Of a DNA stretch of 56,090 bases, positions 7,680 through 16,207 are shown one piece after another. Every line of letters begins with the position of its first letter. Positions within the stretch are counted from its first letter, which is position 1. The notes under the pieces are model-generated. The model worked only from the letters and a program-made list of their open reading frames with translations. It was not told the DNA's origin and did no database searches. The DNA comes from Sideroxydans sp. (lineage in GTDB: Bacteria > Pseudomonadota > Gammaproteobacteria > Burkholderiales > Gallionellaceae): positions 1 to 56,090 of the forward strand of contig WGNQ01000015.1 of the NCBI GenBank assembly GCA_016124455.1, read 5' to 3'. Position numbers and translations under genes: made by a program.

Positions 7680-7710
7680 TTGCCATCCGGATAATTTATA
7701 TGCCTATAAT
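7680..7710 (+). promoter_or_regulatory. Sigma70-like promoter for the small membrane protein gene
   Basis: A perfect -10 hexamer TATAAT lies at 7705-7710 within GCCTATAATG, and TTGCCA at 7680-7685 may serve as -35 with a 19-base spacer. It is about 100 bases before the small gene at 7812. The same GCCTATAATG string precedes the paralogous small gene at 27136. Confidence 0.5.
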
Positions 7711-7811
7711 GTTAATGGGGCCTTTATGCTGCTACATCTTCAGCATCACATAACCTTAAAAAGCGAAGGTTCCCGGGGGTACTCAACGAAGCAACTTCAA
7801 GGAGATCAATT

Positions 7812-7913
7812 ATGAGTCATGAAGATATTCTAGCGATAATTTTTATTGCCATCGGCTTGGTCATACCCGGAATCGTTTTGCTGCTCGATGACTCCACAGC
7901 CCACGGCAAATAA
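7812..7913 (+). CDS. Tiny single-pass membrane protein (33 aa), paralogue of the gene at 27136
   Basis: Starts at ATG 7812 with AAGGAG eight bases upstream. The 33-residue product is MSHEDILAIIFIAIGLVIPG followed by IVLLLDDSTAHGK: one hydrophobic helix (residues 6-25) with a short polar tail. It shares the pattern MxHxxxLxxIFxAxGLxIPxIV with the 66-residue protein at 27136, including the His3 and the Ile-Pro in the helix. A hairpin terminator follows 15 bases after the stop and a TATAAT element lies upstream, so this is a self-contained gene. The function is unknown; I do not recognise a named family. Confidence 0.7.
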   Translation: MSHEDILAIIFIAIGLVIPGIVLLLDDSTAHGK

Positions 7914-7928
7914 ATAACCTGCCAGATC

Positions 7929-7953
7929 AAGCCCCCGGTAACGCCGGGGGCTT
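7929..7953 (+). terminator. Rho-independent terminator after the small gene
   Basis: AAGCCCCCGG and CCGGGGGCTT pair around TAACG, followed by TC. It lies 15 bases after the stop of the tiny membrane protein gene and before moeA. Confidence 0.75.
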
Positions 7954-8090
7954 TCAGCGACAAAAGCAGCACTTCCATCGCCCACCTGCACTGCTGCACA
8001 CCCCGGTCAACCGGTTCGACGCATAGCACCAATCCGGACAATGCAATAAACTCGACTCCTGACTAAAACACTGTACCGCACCAGAACAAT

Positions 8091-9359
8091 ATGGAACCCC
8101 ACGTCTCGCTGAGCCAGCTTGAAACGCTGACAGAGTATGATCCCAATTCGATGTCCGTCGAACAGGCACGTCAATTCATCAGGCAGTTCCTGACCCCCGT
8201 CGCTGAACAGGAATCAATTAAGCTGCACCATGCCTTACAGCGCACGCTGGCACAGGAAATCCTGTCGCCGGCCAATGTGCCGCCACATGACAATTCGGCA
8301 ATGGATGGCTATGCCGTACGTTGTGCCGATCTCGGCGATGGCAACAGCCGCACGCTCAGGTCAGTTGGCTGCGCCTATGCCGGACACCCATTCGCTGGCC
8401 CGGTCGCGCCAGGCGAGTGTGTACGCATCATGACCGGCGCCCTTATCCCCGAAAATTGCGATAGCGTAGTCATGCAGGAACAGGTGATGATCGAGGACAA
8501 CATCGTCACCTTCACTCGCGATGTGCGTCCCGGGCAAAATATCCGCCGGGCAGGTGAGGATATTCAGCAAGGTGCGACCGTGCTGCCGCATGGGCAGGTA
8601 GTGCGCCCCGCCGAAATGGGCTTGCTGGCCTCTCTGGGTTTCGGCGAAATCACGGTCTACCGCAGACTGCGAGTGGCGCTTTTCTCGACCGGGGATGAGC
8701 TGCAGCAGCCAGGCCTGCCGCTGGCTGCGGGACAAATTTACGATAGCAACCGCTATTCCCTGCTCGGCTTGTTGCAGAAACTGGGCGTTGACATACTGGA
8801 TCAGGGCAGCATTCCCGACAATCCAGAAAGCCTTAAAACCGCCCTGCTCAATGCTGCATCCAATGCCGATGTCATCATTACCAGCGGCGGCGTGTCGGTG
8901 GGTGAGGCCGATTACATCAAACAGCTGCTGGCCGAGATCGGCGAAGTTGTGTTCTGGAAAATCGCCATGAAACCGGGACGCCCGCTGGCCTATGGAAAAA
9001 TCGGCAGCTGCCATTTTTTCGGACTGCCCGGCAATCCTGTCGCCGTCATGGTGACCTTTCTGCAATTTGTGCGCGATGCGCTCCATATATTGATGGGACA
9101 GCACCCCCAGCCGGCATTGCTTCTGCAAGCCACCTGTACCAGCCCTATCCGCAAGCTGCCCGGGCGCACCGAATACCAGCGCGGCATCCTGATAGCGGAC
9201 GAGCAGGGGAAATTAACCGTGCACACCACTGGTGAGCAGGGCTCCGGCATCCTCAGTTCGATGAGCAAAGCCAATTGCTTTATTGTCCTGCCAGCCGACC
9301 AGGGAAATGTGGAAGCCGGTTCCAGCGTTCGGGTACAAATACTCCACACAACCAGCTAG
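8091..9359 (+). CDS. moeA: Molybdopterin molybdenumtransferase MoeA
   Basis: A 422-residue cytoplasmic enzyme that inserts molybdate into adenylylated molybdopterin, the last step of molybdenum cofactor synthesis. Conserved stretches are NSAMDGYAVR near residue 65, TGDEL near 200, SGGVSVGEADYI near 265 and GLPGNPVAVMV near 312, which form the MPT and molybdate sites. ATG 8091 has no clear ribosome binding site; ATG 8151 (MSVEQARQFI, the usual MoeA N-terminus) is an alternative start. No other moa/moe genes are next to it, so it is a stand-alone copy here. Length is normal for the family. Confidence 0.95.
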   Translation: MEPHVSLSQLETLTEYDPNSMSVEQARQFIRQFLTPVAEQESIKLHHALQRTLAQEILSPANVPPHDNSAMDGYAVRCADLGDGNSRTLRSVGCAYAGHPFAGPVAPGECVRIMTGALIPENCDSVVMQEQVMIEDNIVTFTRDVRPGQNIRRAGEDIQQGATVLPHGQVVRPAEMGLLASLGFGEITVYRRLRVALFSTGDELQQPGLPLAAGQIYDSNRYSLLGLLQKLGVDILDQGSIPDNPESLKTALLNAASNADVIITSGGVSVGEADYIKQLLAEIGEVVFWKIAMKPGRPLAYGKIGSCHFFGLPGNPVAVMVTFLQFVRDALHILMGQHPQPALLLQATCTSPIRKLPGRTEYQRGILIADEQGKLTVHTTGEQGSGILSSMSKANCFIVLPADQGNVEAGSSVRVQILHTTS

Positions 9360-9501
9360 CTGGACCAGCTCCCAGTCGACTTCATTTCGTCACATTGGCG
9401 GCGCATACTGCAATTGAACTCCATGCTTGCCCTGCTGTCTGACCGCGGGAGAAGGCAGTTTATGCCTTATGCGGCGCAAACTATAGATAGAAAGCTGGGA
9501 C

Positions 9502-10473
9502 TTGAAGTCATTCTTCTCAAATCTGCTTGGCACCACCCCGATTCAGCGCCGGGAAAACGTCCAGAGAATTGGGGACTATACCGTTGTGCGTGAAATAGGC
9601 TCCGGGGCGACTTCAAACGTTTATCTGGGCCTGCACATAAGCAGCATGCAGGCTGCCGCTGTGAAACAGCTGAGCCTCAAATTCAGTTCCCCCGCACACA
9701 AACAGATGTTTGCCACAGAAGCCTCGCTATGCGGGCAGATGGAACATCCGAACATCGTCGACATGTACGGTGCCGACCTCAATGCCCCGGGTGGCCCATA
9801 TCTGGTAATGGAATATGTTGACGGCAACTCGCTGGACAAGTTTGACAGCCCGGAAACCCTGCTTCCCGTTGAAACGGTAATCGATGTGATGCGCCAGTCC
9901 GCGGAAGCGCTGAAGTACGCAGCCACACTGGGCATCATCCACCGTGATGTCAAACCCGGCAACATCATCATCCGCAAGGATGGCCGGGTGAAAATCGCCG
10001 ATTTCGGCTGTGCCATCATCAACAGCTCGAGCAGTACCCAGCTCGGTGTTGCCGGCAGCCTGCCTTACATGTCACCGGAACAGATCGAAGGTAAACCCTT
10101 GGGGTACCAATCCGATATTTATTCACTGGGATCTGTGTTCTATCGCCTATTGACCGGCCATTACGCCTACCCGATGGCTGCGGGACAGACGGCCAAAACT
10201 TATGCGCACCGGATACTGGATACCCGCTATACGCCAATCGCGGCATATCGCAATGACGTGCCCGCAGAACTTGTGAAACTCATCGATCGCTCGCTCCAGA
10301 AAAAGCTGTCCATGCGCCATGGCACATGGGAAGAATTTCTCTACGACCTCCATCATGCCTCGGTTGCCGGATATTCTGAAAATGAAAAGCTCAGCACCAA
10401 CTGGCAAAGTTTTGAAATCCGCCAGCGGGAACGCATCCGGCCGCGCAAGTATGATTTGTCGTTTTCCATGTAA
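9502..10473 (+). CDS. Hanks-type serine/threonine protein kinase
   Basis: A 323-residue cytosolic kinase with a single catalytic domain from about residue 24 to 285. The glycine-rich loop is IGSGATSN, the ATP lysine is K55 in AAVKQL, the catalytic loop is HRDVKPGN (147-154, D149 and N154), DFG is 167-169, and MSPEQ replaces APE. All catalytic residues are intact. No membrane segment or sensor domain is present, so it is a soluble kinase. The start is TTG 9502; no ATG lies before the glycine-rich loop. No partner phosphatase gene is adjacent, and its substrate is unknown. It ends at a strong terminator shared with the convergent ccm operon. Confidence 0.9.
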   Translation: MKSFFSNLLGTTPIQRRENVQRIGDYTVVREIGSGATSNVYLGLHISSMQAAAVKQLSLKFSSPAHKQMFATEASLCGQMEHPNIVDMYGADLNAPGGPYLVMEYVDGNSLDKFDSPETLLPVETVIDVMRQSAEALKYAATLGIIHRDVKPGNIIIRKDGRVKIADFGCAIINSSSSTQLGVAGSLPYMSPEQIEGKPLGYQSDIYSLGSVFYRLLTGHYAYPMAAGQTAKTYAHRILDTRYTPIAAYRNDVPAELVKLIDRSLQKKLSMRHGTWEEFLYDLHHASVAGYSENEKLSTNWQSFEIRQRERIRPRKYDLSFSM

Positions 10474-10500
10474 ACCGCACAAGACGCCACATGAAAACAA

Positions 10501-10526
10501 AAAAGCCCGCGTTGCCGCGGGCTTTT
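10501..10526. terminator. Bidirectional terminator between kinase gene and ccmI
   Basis: AAAAGCCCGCG and CGCGGGCTTTTT form a long stem with the loop TTGC, with A and T tracts on both sides. It lies between two convergent genes and can stop transcription from either side. Confidence 0.85.
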
Positions 10527-10547
10527 TCATGAGGCTAAACACCGATA

Positions 10548-11813
10548 TTATTTTACTTCCTGATCGATGCTGATTTTCAGTCCGGTTTTGCCGGGTTTGA
10601 GCGGTGCGCTCATGCCTTGCAAGTCACCAGATTGCGGCATGGCATTACCCGATTTCGACACACGCGCAATCACCAGCACATTATCGAAATTCGACAGTTT
10701 CATTTGCGGCGCCATCGCCATACTGTCATCCAGCGTAAACTTATAGGGCAAGTCCCTGACCTGCTTGCGTATCACGGCCAGCGGCATCGGCGGGCCTTCC
10801 GCCGCCCGCGCCAGGATGAACACCGTATCGTTCGGGTCGGCCTCACCCTTCAGGGCGGCACTCAATGCTACCGTTCCCGTGATGCGCTCCTTGCCGGGTA
10901 CCGCAGGTTTGCTTTGCGACGGAGCGGCGGGAGCCTGCGCCATCATCGGAGCCTTGCCGCTCTTGATCTGGGTCAGGAAAGTACGAGCCTGACTGATGCC
11001 CGCGGCAACCATTTTTGCATCATCGGAATTCTTGTTCGGCATCAACTGGAGCAGTTTTTCCCAATCGCGGATAGCCGTGGGATAGTCGCCGCGTTCCATC
11101 CCTGCAGAACCGTTCAGCGCCAGCGCTTTCAGGTTGTTCGGGTCGATTGCCAGCGCCTTTGCCAGCAACTGGGTTGGCTCGCCAACCAGGCTCTGCCCAT
11201 TGGACATCGCCAGTGCATCGGCATAGTCCGTCCACAGCTGCGCCTCATTCGGCACCAATTGCGTGAGCTTGTCATAGGCCTTGGCGGCATCGCCGTAACG
11301 CTCCATCTCAACCAGGGAGCGCGCCAGCAACAGCCAGCCTTGCGGATCATCCGGTTTCGCTGCCAGCTTGTCCTGCAATTCTTTCAGTGCAGCTGGCGAC
11401 AGCACCGCGCCGAAACCTTCGGCGGTGGCATGCTTATCCTGTGGCAGGAACGCGTTAAGGTTTCCCAGTTTCATGTACAGTCCGATAGCGGACAGCGGCA
11501 CCAGAACCAGCAGCGCCACTGCCAACGCTTTGAGCGGATTGCGCATCTGCCCAGCCCCGCTACCTTCCGGGGATTTCACTTCTTCCAGCATGCGCGCCTG
11601 CAATTCACGCTTGCCTTGCTCATACAACTCTTCCGTCAGCAGGCCATTGGCGAGATCGGCTTCCATCTCCGCACTTTGGTCGCGAAAGATATCCAGGTTG
11701 GCCGCGTCACGAATCACCTCATTGTTTTTCACCGTATGGCGCCAGAGCGGCCACACCACAAACAGCAGCGCCACGACCAGCAGCAGCGCACAAATTATCC
11801 AGAATGTTGTCAT
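10548..11813 (-). CDS. ccmI: Cytochrome c maturation protein CcmI
   Basis: A 421-residue membrane-bound chaperone that binds the C-terminus of apocytochrome c and delivers it to the heme ligation complex. The N-terminus has a hydrophobic helix (ICALLLVVALLFVVWPL) followed by a cytoplasmic loop and a second membrane helix near residues 93-112; the periplasmic part has TPR-like repeats (WLLLARSLVEMERYGDAAKAYDKL... type pattern) and a C-terminal domain (about 310-421) typical of betaproteobacterial CcmI. Last gene of the ccm operon; its ATG overlaps the ccmH stop. Convergent with the kinase gene. Confidence 0.9.
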   Translation of the reverse strand: MTTFWIICALLLVVALLFVVWPLWRHTVKNNEVIRDAANLDIFRDQSAEMEADLANGLLTEELYEQGKRELQARMLEEVKSPEGSGAGQMRNPLKALAVALLVLVPLSAIGLYMKLGNLNAFLPQDKHATAEGFGAVLSPAALKELQDKLAAKPDDPQGWLLLARSLVEMERYGDAAKAYDKLTQLVPNEAQLWTDYADALAMSNGQSLVGEPTQLLAKALAIDPNNLKALALNGSAGMERGDYPTAIRDWEKLLQLMPNKNSDDAKMVAAGISQARTFLTQIKSGKAPMMAQAPAAPSQSKPAVPGKERITGTVALSAALKGEADPNDTVFILARAAEGPPMPLAVIRKQVRDLPYKFTLDDSMAMAPQMKLSNFDNVLVIARVSKSGNAMPQSGDLQGMSAPLKPGKTGLKISIDQEVK

Positions 11814-12304
11814 GCTTGATTGTCTTTTTCGTCGTTGAGTAAAGCAGCGGCACGCTGTAGCGCCTCAGGCGTCAGCTCGATTTCCGGCACGATCTTGCGG
11901 CGCTTGCGCAGCTGATAGAACAGCACCACCAACCCCATTCCCAGCAGGGCAAATGGCCCGTACCACAACAACATGGTGGTTTCCTTCACCGGCGGGTCGT
12001 ACAGCACGAAATCGCCGTAACGCGCGACCAGGTAATCGGTGATCTGCTTGTCGGTCATGCCCTTTTCGATCATCTCGCGTACTTCGCGGCGCAAATCTTC
12101 CGCAAGTTCGGCGTGGGAGCTCGCCAGCGATTCGTTCTGGCACACCAGACAGCGCAATTTCTGCGCGAGATTGATCAGGCGCTTTTCCACCACCGGGTTC
12201 ATGGGGTGCTCTGCCAGATCCTGCGCCATGTCCCTGGGAGGCTGCTCGGCATGGGCATACAACGGCAGCAAGCCCAGCAAAGCAATGGCGAGAAATTTCT
12301 TCAT
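11810..12304 (-). CDS. ccmH: Cytochrome c maturation protein CcmH
   Basis: A 164-residue thiol oxidoreductase subunit that keeps apocytochrome CXXCH cysteines reduced for heme attachment in the periplasm. It has a cleavable signal peptide (MKKFLAIALLGLLPLYAHA), the conserved RCLVCQN motif with redox cysteines C52 and C55, and a C-terminal membrane helix (about 112-131). The start ATG 12304 overlaps the ccmG stop and was chosen because it gives the signal peptide. It lacks the C-terminal TPR part of E. coli CcmH, which here is the separate CcmI. Confidence 0.93.
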   Translation of the reverse strand: MKKFLAIALLGLLPLYAHAEQPPRDMAQDLAEHPMNPVVEKRLINLAQKLRCLVCQNESLASSHAELAEDLRREVREMIEKGMTDKQITDYLVARYGDFVLYDPPVKETTMLLWYGPFALLGMGLVVLFYQLRKRRKIVPEIELTPEALQRAAALLNDEKDNQA

Positions 12305-12831
12305 GGCTGCGCCTCCAGCTTCTGGACCAGCGGCAAGATAGTATCTTTCAGGCTCCCCAGCGTAACCGGACCGATCTGCTTGTAGCGAATAACCCCTTGT
12401 TTGTCGATGACATAAGTTTCCGGCACACCGTACACGCCGTAATTGATACCAACGCGTCCGTCCGCATCGGAGGCCACCAGGGTGTAGGGATTGCCCGCCT
12501 GATGCAGCCAAGCTTCGGCATCCTCGCGCTTGTCCTTGTAGTCCAATCCGTATATGGGCACCAGATTCTGCTGGGCCAGCGCCAGCAGCACTGGATGCTC
12601 ATCCTTGCACGATTCGCACCACGAGGCCCAGACGTTGAACAACCAGACTTTTCCCTTCATATCCTCCGGCGAAAAGTTCTTGGCCGGCTCGGCCAATTGC
12701 GGCAGTGAGAAAGCCGGTGCCGACTTGTCGATCAGCGGCGACTCCACTTCGTGGGGCTTGAGCCCCAGCCCCACATACAAAAAACCGGCCAGCACCATGA
12801 ACAGTACGAAAGGAAGGATAAAACGCATCAT
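12301..12831 (-). CDS. ccmG: Thiol:disulfide interchange protein CcmG/DsbE
   Basis: A 176-residue thioredoxin-fold protein anchored by an N-terminal helix (residues 4-23) with its catalytic domain in the periplasm. The active site is WASWCESCKDEHP with C72 and C75; the cis-proline is in YGVPETYV. It reduces CcmH or apocytochrome cysteines during cytochrome c maturation. The CESC active site differs from the common CxPxC/CPTC form but the CXXC spacing is kept. Four-base overlaps with both ccmF and ccmH show tight coupling. Confidence 0.92.
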   Translation of the reverse strand: MMRFILPFVLFMVLAGFLYVGLGLKPHEVESPLIDKSAPAFSLPQLAEPAKNFSPEDMKGKVWLFNVWASWCESCKDEHPVLLALAQQNLVPIYGLDYKDKREDAEAWLHQAGNPYTLVASDADGRVGINYGVYGVPETYVIDKQGVIRYKQIGPVTLGSLKDTILPLVQKLEAQP

Positions 12832-14828
12832 GCTGTAGTGCTCCCCGTTGCAGTTTCAGGCGCAACATGTGCCGTATTGTCTGGTGCATGGGACTCTTGC
12901 TTCTTCTTGGCGTGAATGCGATAGCGTCGATCACTCAATGCAAGGATGCCACCGAATGCCATCAGCACGCAGCCACCCCAGATCCAGTCCACGAACGGCT
13001 TGTAATAAACACGCACCGCCCATGCACCACCGCTGTTCGGAATCGGCTCACCCAGCGACACATACAGATCCCGAAATAAGCCGGTCTTGATTGCCGCCTC
13101 GGTCATCGGCATGCCAGAGGCATCGTACTGGCGCTTCTCCGGGAATAGCTGCCCAACCGGTTTGCCATCCTCAAGGATGACCACCCGGCCTTGGCGTGCG
13201 TGGTAATTCGGCCCTTCGAGATCACGCACTCCGTCAAAACGGAAACTATAGCCGCCAGCTTGCACGGTATCGCCAGGTGACATGCGCACATCGCGTTCCA
13301 TCTCGTAGCCTTTGACCATCGTCACGCCGATAATGAATACCGCCACACCGAAGTGAGCCAGTTGCATGCCGTAGTAGCTGCGTGATTGCCCCTTGATTCC
13401 GCCTGCGCGTAGCATGCGGCGGCGCAGATCAACCAGCGCCGTACTGATCAGCCAGAATGCCAGCATCAGGCCCAAGGCGATCAACGGCGTCCATTTGCCG
13501 AGTATGAAAGGCAACAGCACCGCAATCACCAGGCTCGCACCAAACGCCCAGCGTACGCGCACCCAGATGTCCGGTACGCTTGACTGCTTCCAGCGTGCGG
13601 CCGGCCCCAGTCCCATCAGCAACACCATCGGTACCATCAATGGCACAAATACGGTATTGAAATACGGCGGGCCAACCGACAGTTTGCCGAAACCCAGCGC
13701 ATCCATGAACAGCGGATACAGCGTGCCAAGAAACACTGAAGCGGCGGCTACCGACAGCAGCACGTTATTCGACAACAGGAAGGATTCGCGGGAGACCAGT
13801 TCGAACTTACCCCCCAACCCGATTTTCGGTGCGCGCCATGCAAACAGCAGCAGCGAAGAACCAATTACCACGACCAGGAATGCCAAGATAAAAATGCCGC
13901 GACGCGGATCGGTCGCAAACGCATGCACCGAAGTCAGCACACCCGAACGCACCAGGAAGGTACCCAGCAGGCTCAGCGAGAATGCACTGATGGCAAGCAG
14001 CACAGTCCAGCTCTTGAACGCGCCGCGTTTCTCGGTGACCGCCAGCGAGTGGATCAGCGCGGTACCGGCGAGCCACGGCATGAACGAAGCATTCTCCACT
14101 GGATCCCAGAACCACCAGCCGCCCCAACCCAGTTCGTAATAGGCCCAGCCGCTACCCAGCGCAATCCCCAAGGTCAGGAAAGTCCAGGCCACCGTGGTCC
14201 AGGGACGCGACCAACGCGCCCAAGTAGCGTCCAGTTTGCCGCCGAGCAGTGCCGACAGCGCAAACGCGAACGCCACCGAAAAGCCAACATAGCCCATATA
14301 CAGCATCGGCGGATGGATCACCATGCCCGGATCCTGCAGCAGCGGATTCAGGTCACGTCCGTCCATCGCTGCCGGCAGCAGGCGCTCGAACGGATTGGAA
14401 GTAAACAGCATAAATGTCAGGAAGCCAACCGAAATCAGACCCATAACACCGATCACCCGCGCCACCATCTCCTGCGGCAGGTGTTTGCTGAACTGGGTCA
14501 CCGCCACGGTCCAGACCGTCAGCAGAAAAGTCCATAGCAACAGAGAGCCCTCATGGCCGCCCCACAGTGCCGCAAAGCGATAATGTGCTGGGAGTTGTGA
14601 GTTGGAGTGTTCTGCTACGTACAGTACGGAAAAATCGCTGGTGAGCAAGGCATAGGCAAGGCAGCCAAAAGCTGTCGCAACAAACACAAACTGGCCGATC
14701 GCCACCGGGCGGGCCATCCCCATCAGCACGGCATTACTGCGGGCCGCGCCATAGATCGGCAACACGCCCTGTAATATCGCCAGCATCAGCGCAATGATTA
14801 AAGCAAAATGACCAATCTCCGGAACCAT
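12828..14828 (-). CDS. ccmF: Heme lyase CcmF
   Basis: A 666-residue polytopic membrane protein, the core of the cytochrome c heme ligation complex. It shows about fifteen hydrophobic segments and the tryptophan-rich WWD signature GWGGWWFWDPVENASFMPWL that handles heme, plus conserved HPPMLYMGY. Its length is normal. A strong ribosome binding site AGGAGGGT precedes ATG 14828. It follows ccmE by 15 bases and overlaps ccmG. Confidence 0.96.
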   Translation of the reverse strand: MVPEIGHFALIIALMLAILQGVLPIYGAARSNAVLMGMARPVAIGQFVFVATAFGCLAYALLTSDFSVLYVAEHSNSQLPAHYRFAALWGGHEGSLLLWTFLLTVWTVAVTQFSKHLPQEMVARVIGVMGLISVGFLTFMLFTSNPFERLLPAAMDGRDLNPLLQDPGMVIHPPMLYMGYVGFSVAFAFALSALLGGKLDATWARWSRPWTTVAWTFLTLGIALGSGWAYYELGWGGWWFWDPVENASFMPWLAGTALIHSLAVTEKRGAFKSWTVLLAISAFSLSLLGTFLVRSGVLTSVHAFATDPRRGIFILAFLVVVIGSSLLLFAWRAPKIGLGGKFELVSRESFLLSNNVLLSVAAASVFLGTLYPLFMDALGFGKLSVGPPYFNTVFVPLMVPMVLLMGLGPAARWKQSSVPDIWVRVRWAFGASLVIAVLLPFILGKWTPLIALGLMLAFWLISTALVDLRRRMLRAGGIKGQSRSYYGMQLAHFGVAVFIIGVTMVKGYEMERDVRMSPGDTVQAGGYSFRFDGVRDLEGPNYHARQGRVVILEDGKPVGQLFPEKRQYDASGMPMTEAAIKTGLFRDLYVSLGEPIPNSGGAWAVRVYYKPFVDWIWGGCVLMAFGGILALSDRRYRIHAKKKQESHAPDNTAHVAPETATGSTTA

Positions 14829-14843
14829 GGCGTACCCTCCTGA

Positions 14844-15305
14844 TTATTTAGTTGCAGCTGCAGCGGCAGCCTTCGCCGCTGCCTTCTTGGCTTCATCCAA
14901 TGCTTCCTTGGCCTCAGGCGGCATGTAATTTTCATCATGCTTGGCCAGGACCTGGGCAGCATGAAATACGCCATCGTCCCCCAGCTTGCCTTCCGCCACC
15001 ACGCCTTTTCCCTCCTTGAACAGATCCGGCAGGATACCCTTGTAGACCACGGGCATGGTTTTGGCGGTATCGGTCACTTCAAAATGTACCGTCAGGCCAT
15101 CTTGTTCGCGCTTCAAACTGTTTGCCACCACCAGGCCACCGATGCGGAAACTGCGGCCTACCGGCGCATCCTTGTTGAATACCTGGGTCGGGGTGAAATA
15201 CAGATTAACGTTATCCTTCAGTGCGTAGAGCACCAGGCCGACAGCAATGCCCAGCCCGGCTATACCCGCCACGATGAATGCAAATCTTTTCTGACGCGGT
15301 TTCAT
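14844..15305 (-). CDS. ccmE: Heme chaperone CcmE
   Basis: A 153-residue periplasmic heme chaperone anchored by one N-terminal helix (residues 8-28). It binds heme covalently through H123 in the motif [12 protein letters not shown], with Y127 as axial ligand. The beta-barrel (OB-fold) part spans about 35-120. The C-terminus ends in an Ala/Lys-rich low-complexity tail (about 135-153), common but variable in this family. The start overlaps the ccmD stop by four bases. Confidence 0.95.
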   Translation of the reverse strand: MKPRQKRFAFIVAGIAGLGIAVGLVLYALKDNVNLYFTPTQVFNKDAPVGRSFRIGGLVVANSLKREQDGLTVHFEVTDTAKTMPVVYKGILPDLFKEGKGVVAEGKLGDDGVFHAAQVLAKHDENYMPPEAKEALDEAKKAAAKAAAAAATK

Positions 15306-15469
15306 TCTTCTTCTCCTGCATCACGCATCAAGCGCAACTGCCGTAATGTAATTTTTCTTTTATGACGCACCAACGCTATCTCGATAACGAATATCGACAA
15401 CGCCACACCATATGACCCCCACACATACAGGGCATAACCCTTCATCGCAAAAAACTCTGACCAGCTCAT
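15302..15469 (-). CDS. ccmD: Heme exporter accessory protein CcmD
   Basis: A 55-residue single-pass membrane protein: [20 protein letters not shown] begins it, a membrane helix follows, and a basic cytoplasmic tail ([13 protein letters not shown]) ends it. CcmD links the CcmABC transporter to holo-CcmE. ATG 15469 is chosen because it overlaps the ccmC stop as ATGA and gives the normal family length; an upstream start inside ccmC is unlikely. Confidence 0.9.
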   Translation of the reverse strand: MSWSEFFAMKGYALYVWGSYGVALSIFVIEIALVRHKRKITLRQLRLMRDAGEEE

Positions 15470-16206
15470 GACCTCACCTCCGGCAAGTCTTGTACCCATT
15501 GCGTATTGCGTTCACGCTCGAGAATGATGCTGCGTACCCGCAACAGCGTCATTGCAATGGCATATGCCCAGCATGCCAGCAACATGGTGAACAATGCCTG
15601 CTGCATGGCGATCTGCATGCTGGTACCGGTAAATTTGATGGTTGCGCCCTGATGCAGGGTGTTCCACCACTTAACTGAAAAATAGATGATTGGCACATTG
15701 ACCGAACCGACTATGGCCAGCAAAGCGGCGGCACGATCAGCACGGCGAGGATCCTCGATCGAAGCATGCAAAGAGATGAAGCCAAGATAGAGGAACAACA
15801 GAATCAGCTCGGAAGTCAGGCGCGCATCCCACACCCACCATGCGCCCCACATCGGCTTGCCCCACAGCGCACCGGTCCATAATGCAATAAAGGTAAATAG
15901 TGCACCGGTCGGCGCCAACGCAGTTGCCATCATCGATGACAGCCGGGTATTGAAAATCAACCCCAACGCAGCATAGCCCGCCATCACCAGATAGATAAAC
16001 ATGGACAGGATAGAGGTGGGAACGTGAATGAAGATGATGCGGTAGGCTTCACTCTGTACGGCGTCGGTCGGCGCCACAAAGAAACCGATATACAGCCCCA
16101 CTGCAAACAAAACTGCAGCAGCGGCGGCAAACCACGGCACCAGTTTGCCGGCCAGTCCGTAAAACATGCTGGGTGCTGAATACTTGAACCAGTTTATCTG
16201 CAACAC
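15466..16206 (-). CDS. ccmC: Heme handling protein CcmC
   Basis: A 246-residue membrane protein with six hydrophobic segments and the WWD motif WGAWWVWDARLTSE, which with two histidines presents heme to CcmE. It starts with GTG 16206 two bases after the ccmB stop region and ends overlapping ccmD. Length is normal for CcmC. Confidence 0.94.
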   Translation of the reverse strand: MLQINWFKYSAPSMFYGLAGKLVPWFAAAAAVLFAVGLYIGFFVAPTDAVQSEAYRIIFIHVPTSILSMFIYLVMAGYAALGLIFNTRLSSMMATALAPTGALFTFIALWTGALWGKPMWGAWWVWDARLTSELILLFLYLGFISLHASIEDPRRADRAAALLAIVGSVNVPIIYFSVKWWNTLHQGATIKFTGTSMQIAMQQALFTMLLACWAYAIAMTLLRVRSIILERERNTQWVQDLPEVRS

Positions 16207-16207
16207 A

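Noticed and set aside
7468-7815. Plus-strand frame of 115 codons over the att fragment and terminator
   Set aside because: It spans a strong terminator and a promoter, and its sequence has no pattern. The short gene at 7812 with its own ribosome binding site is the real one.
10617-11819. Plus-strand frame of 400 codons opposite ccmI
   Set aside because: Gln/Arg/His-rich antisense product without any motif; ccmI fits the operon.
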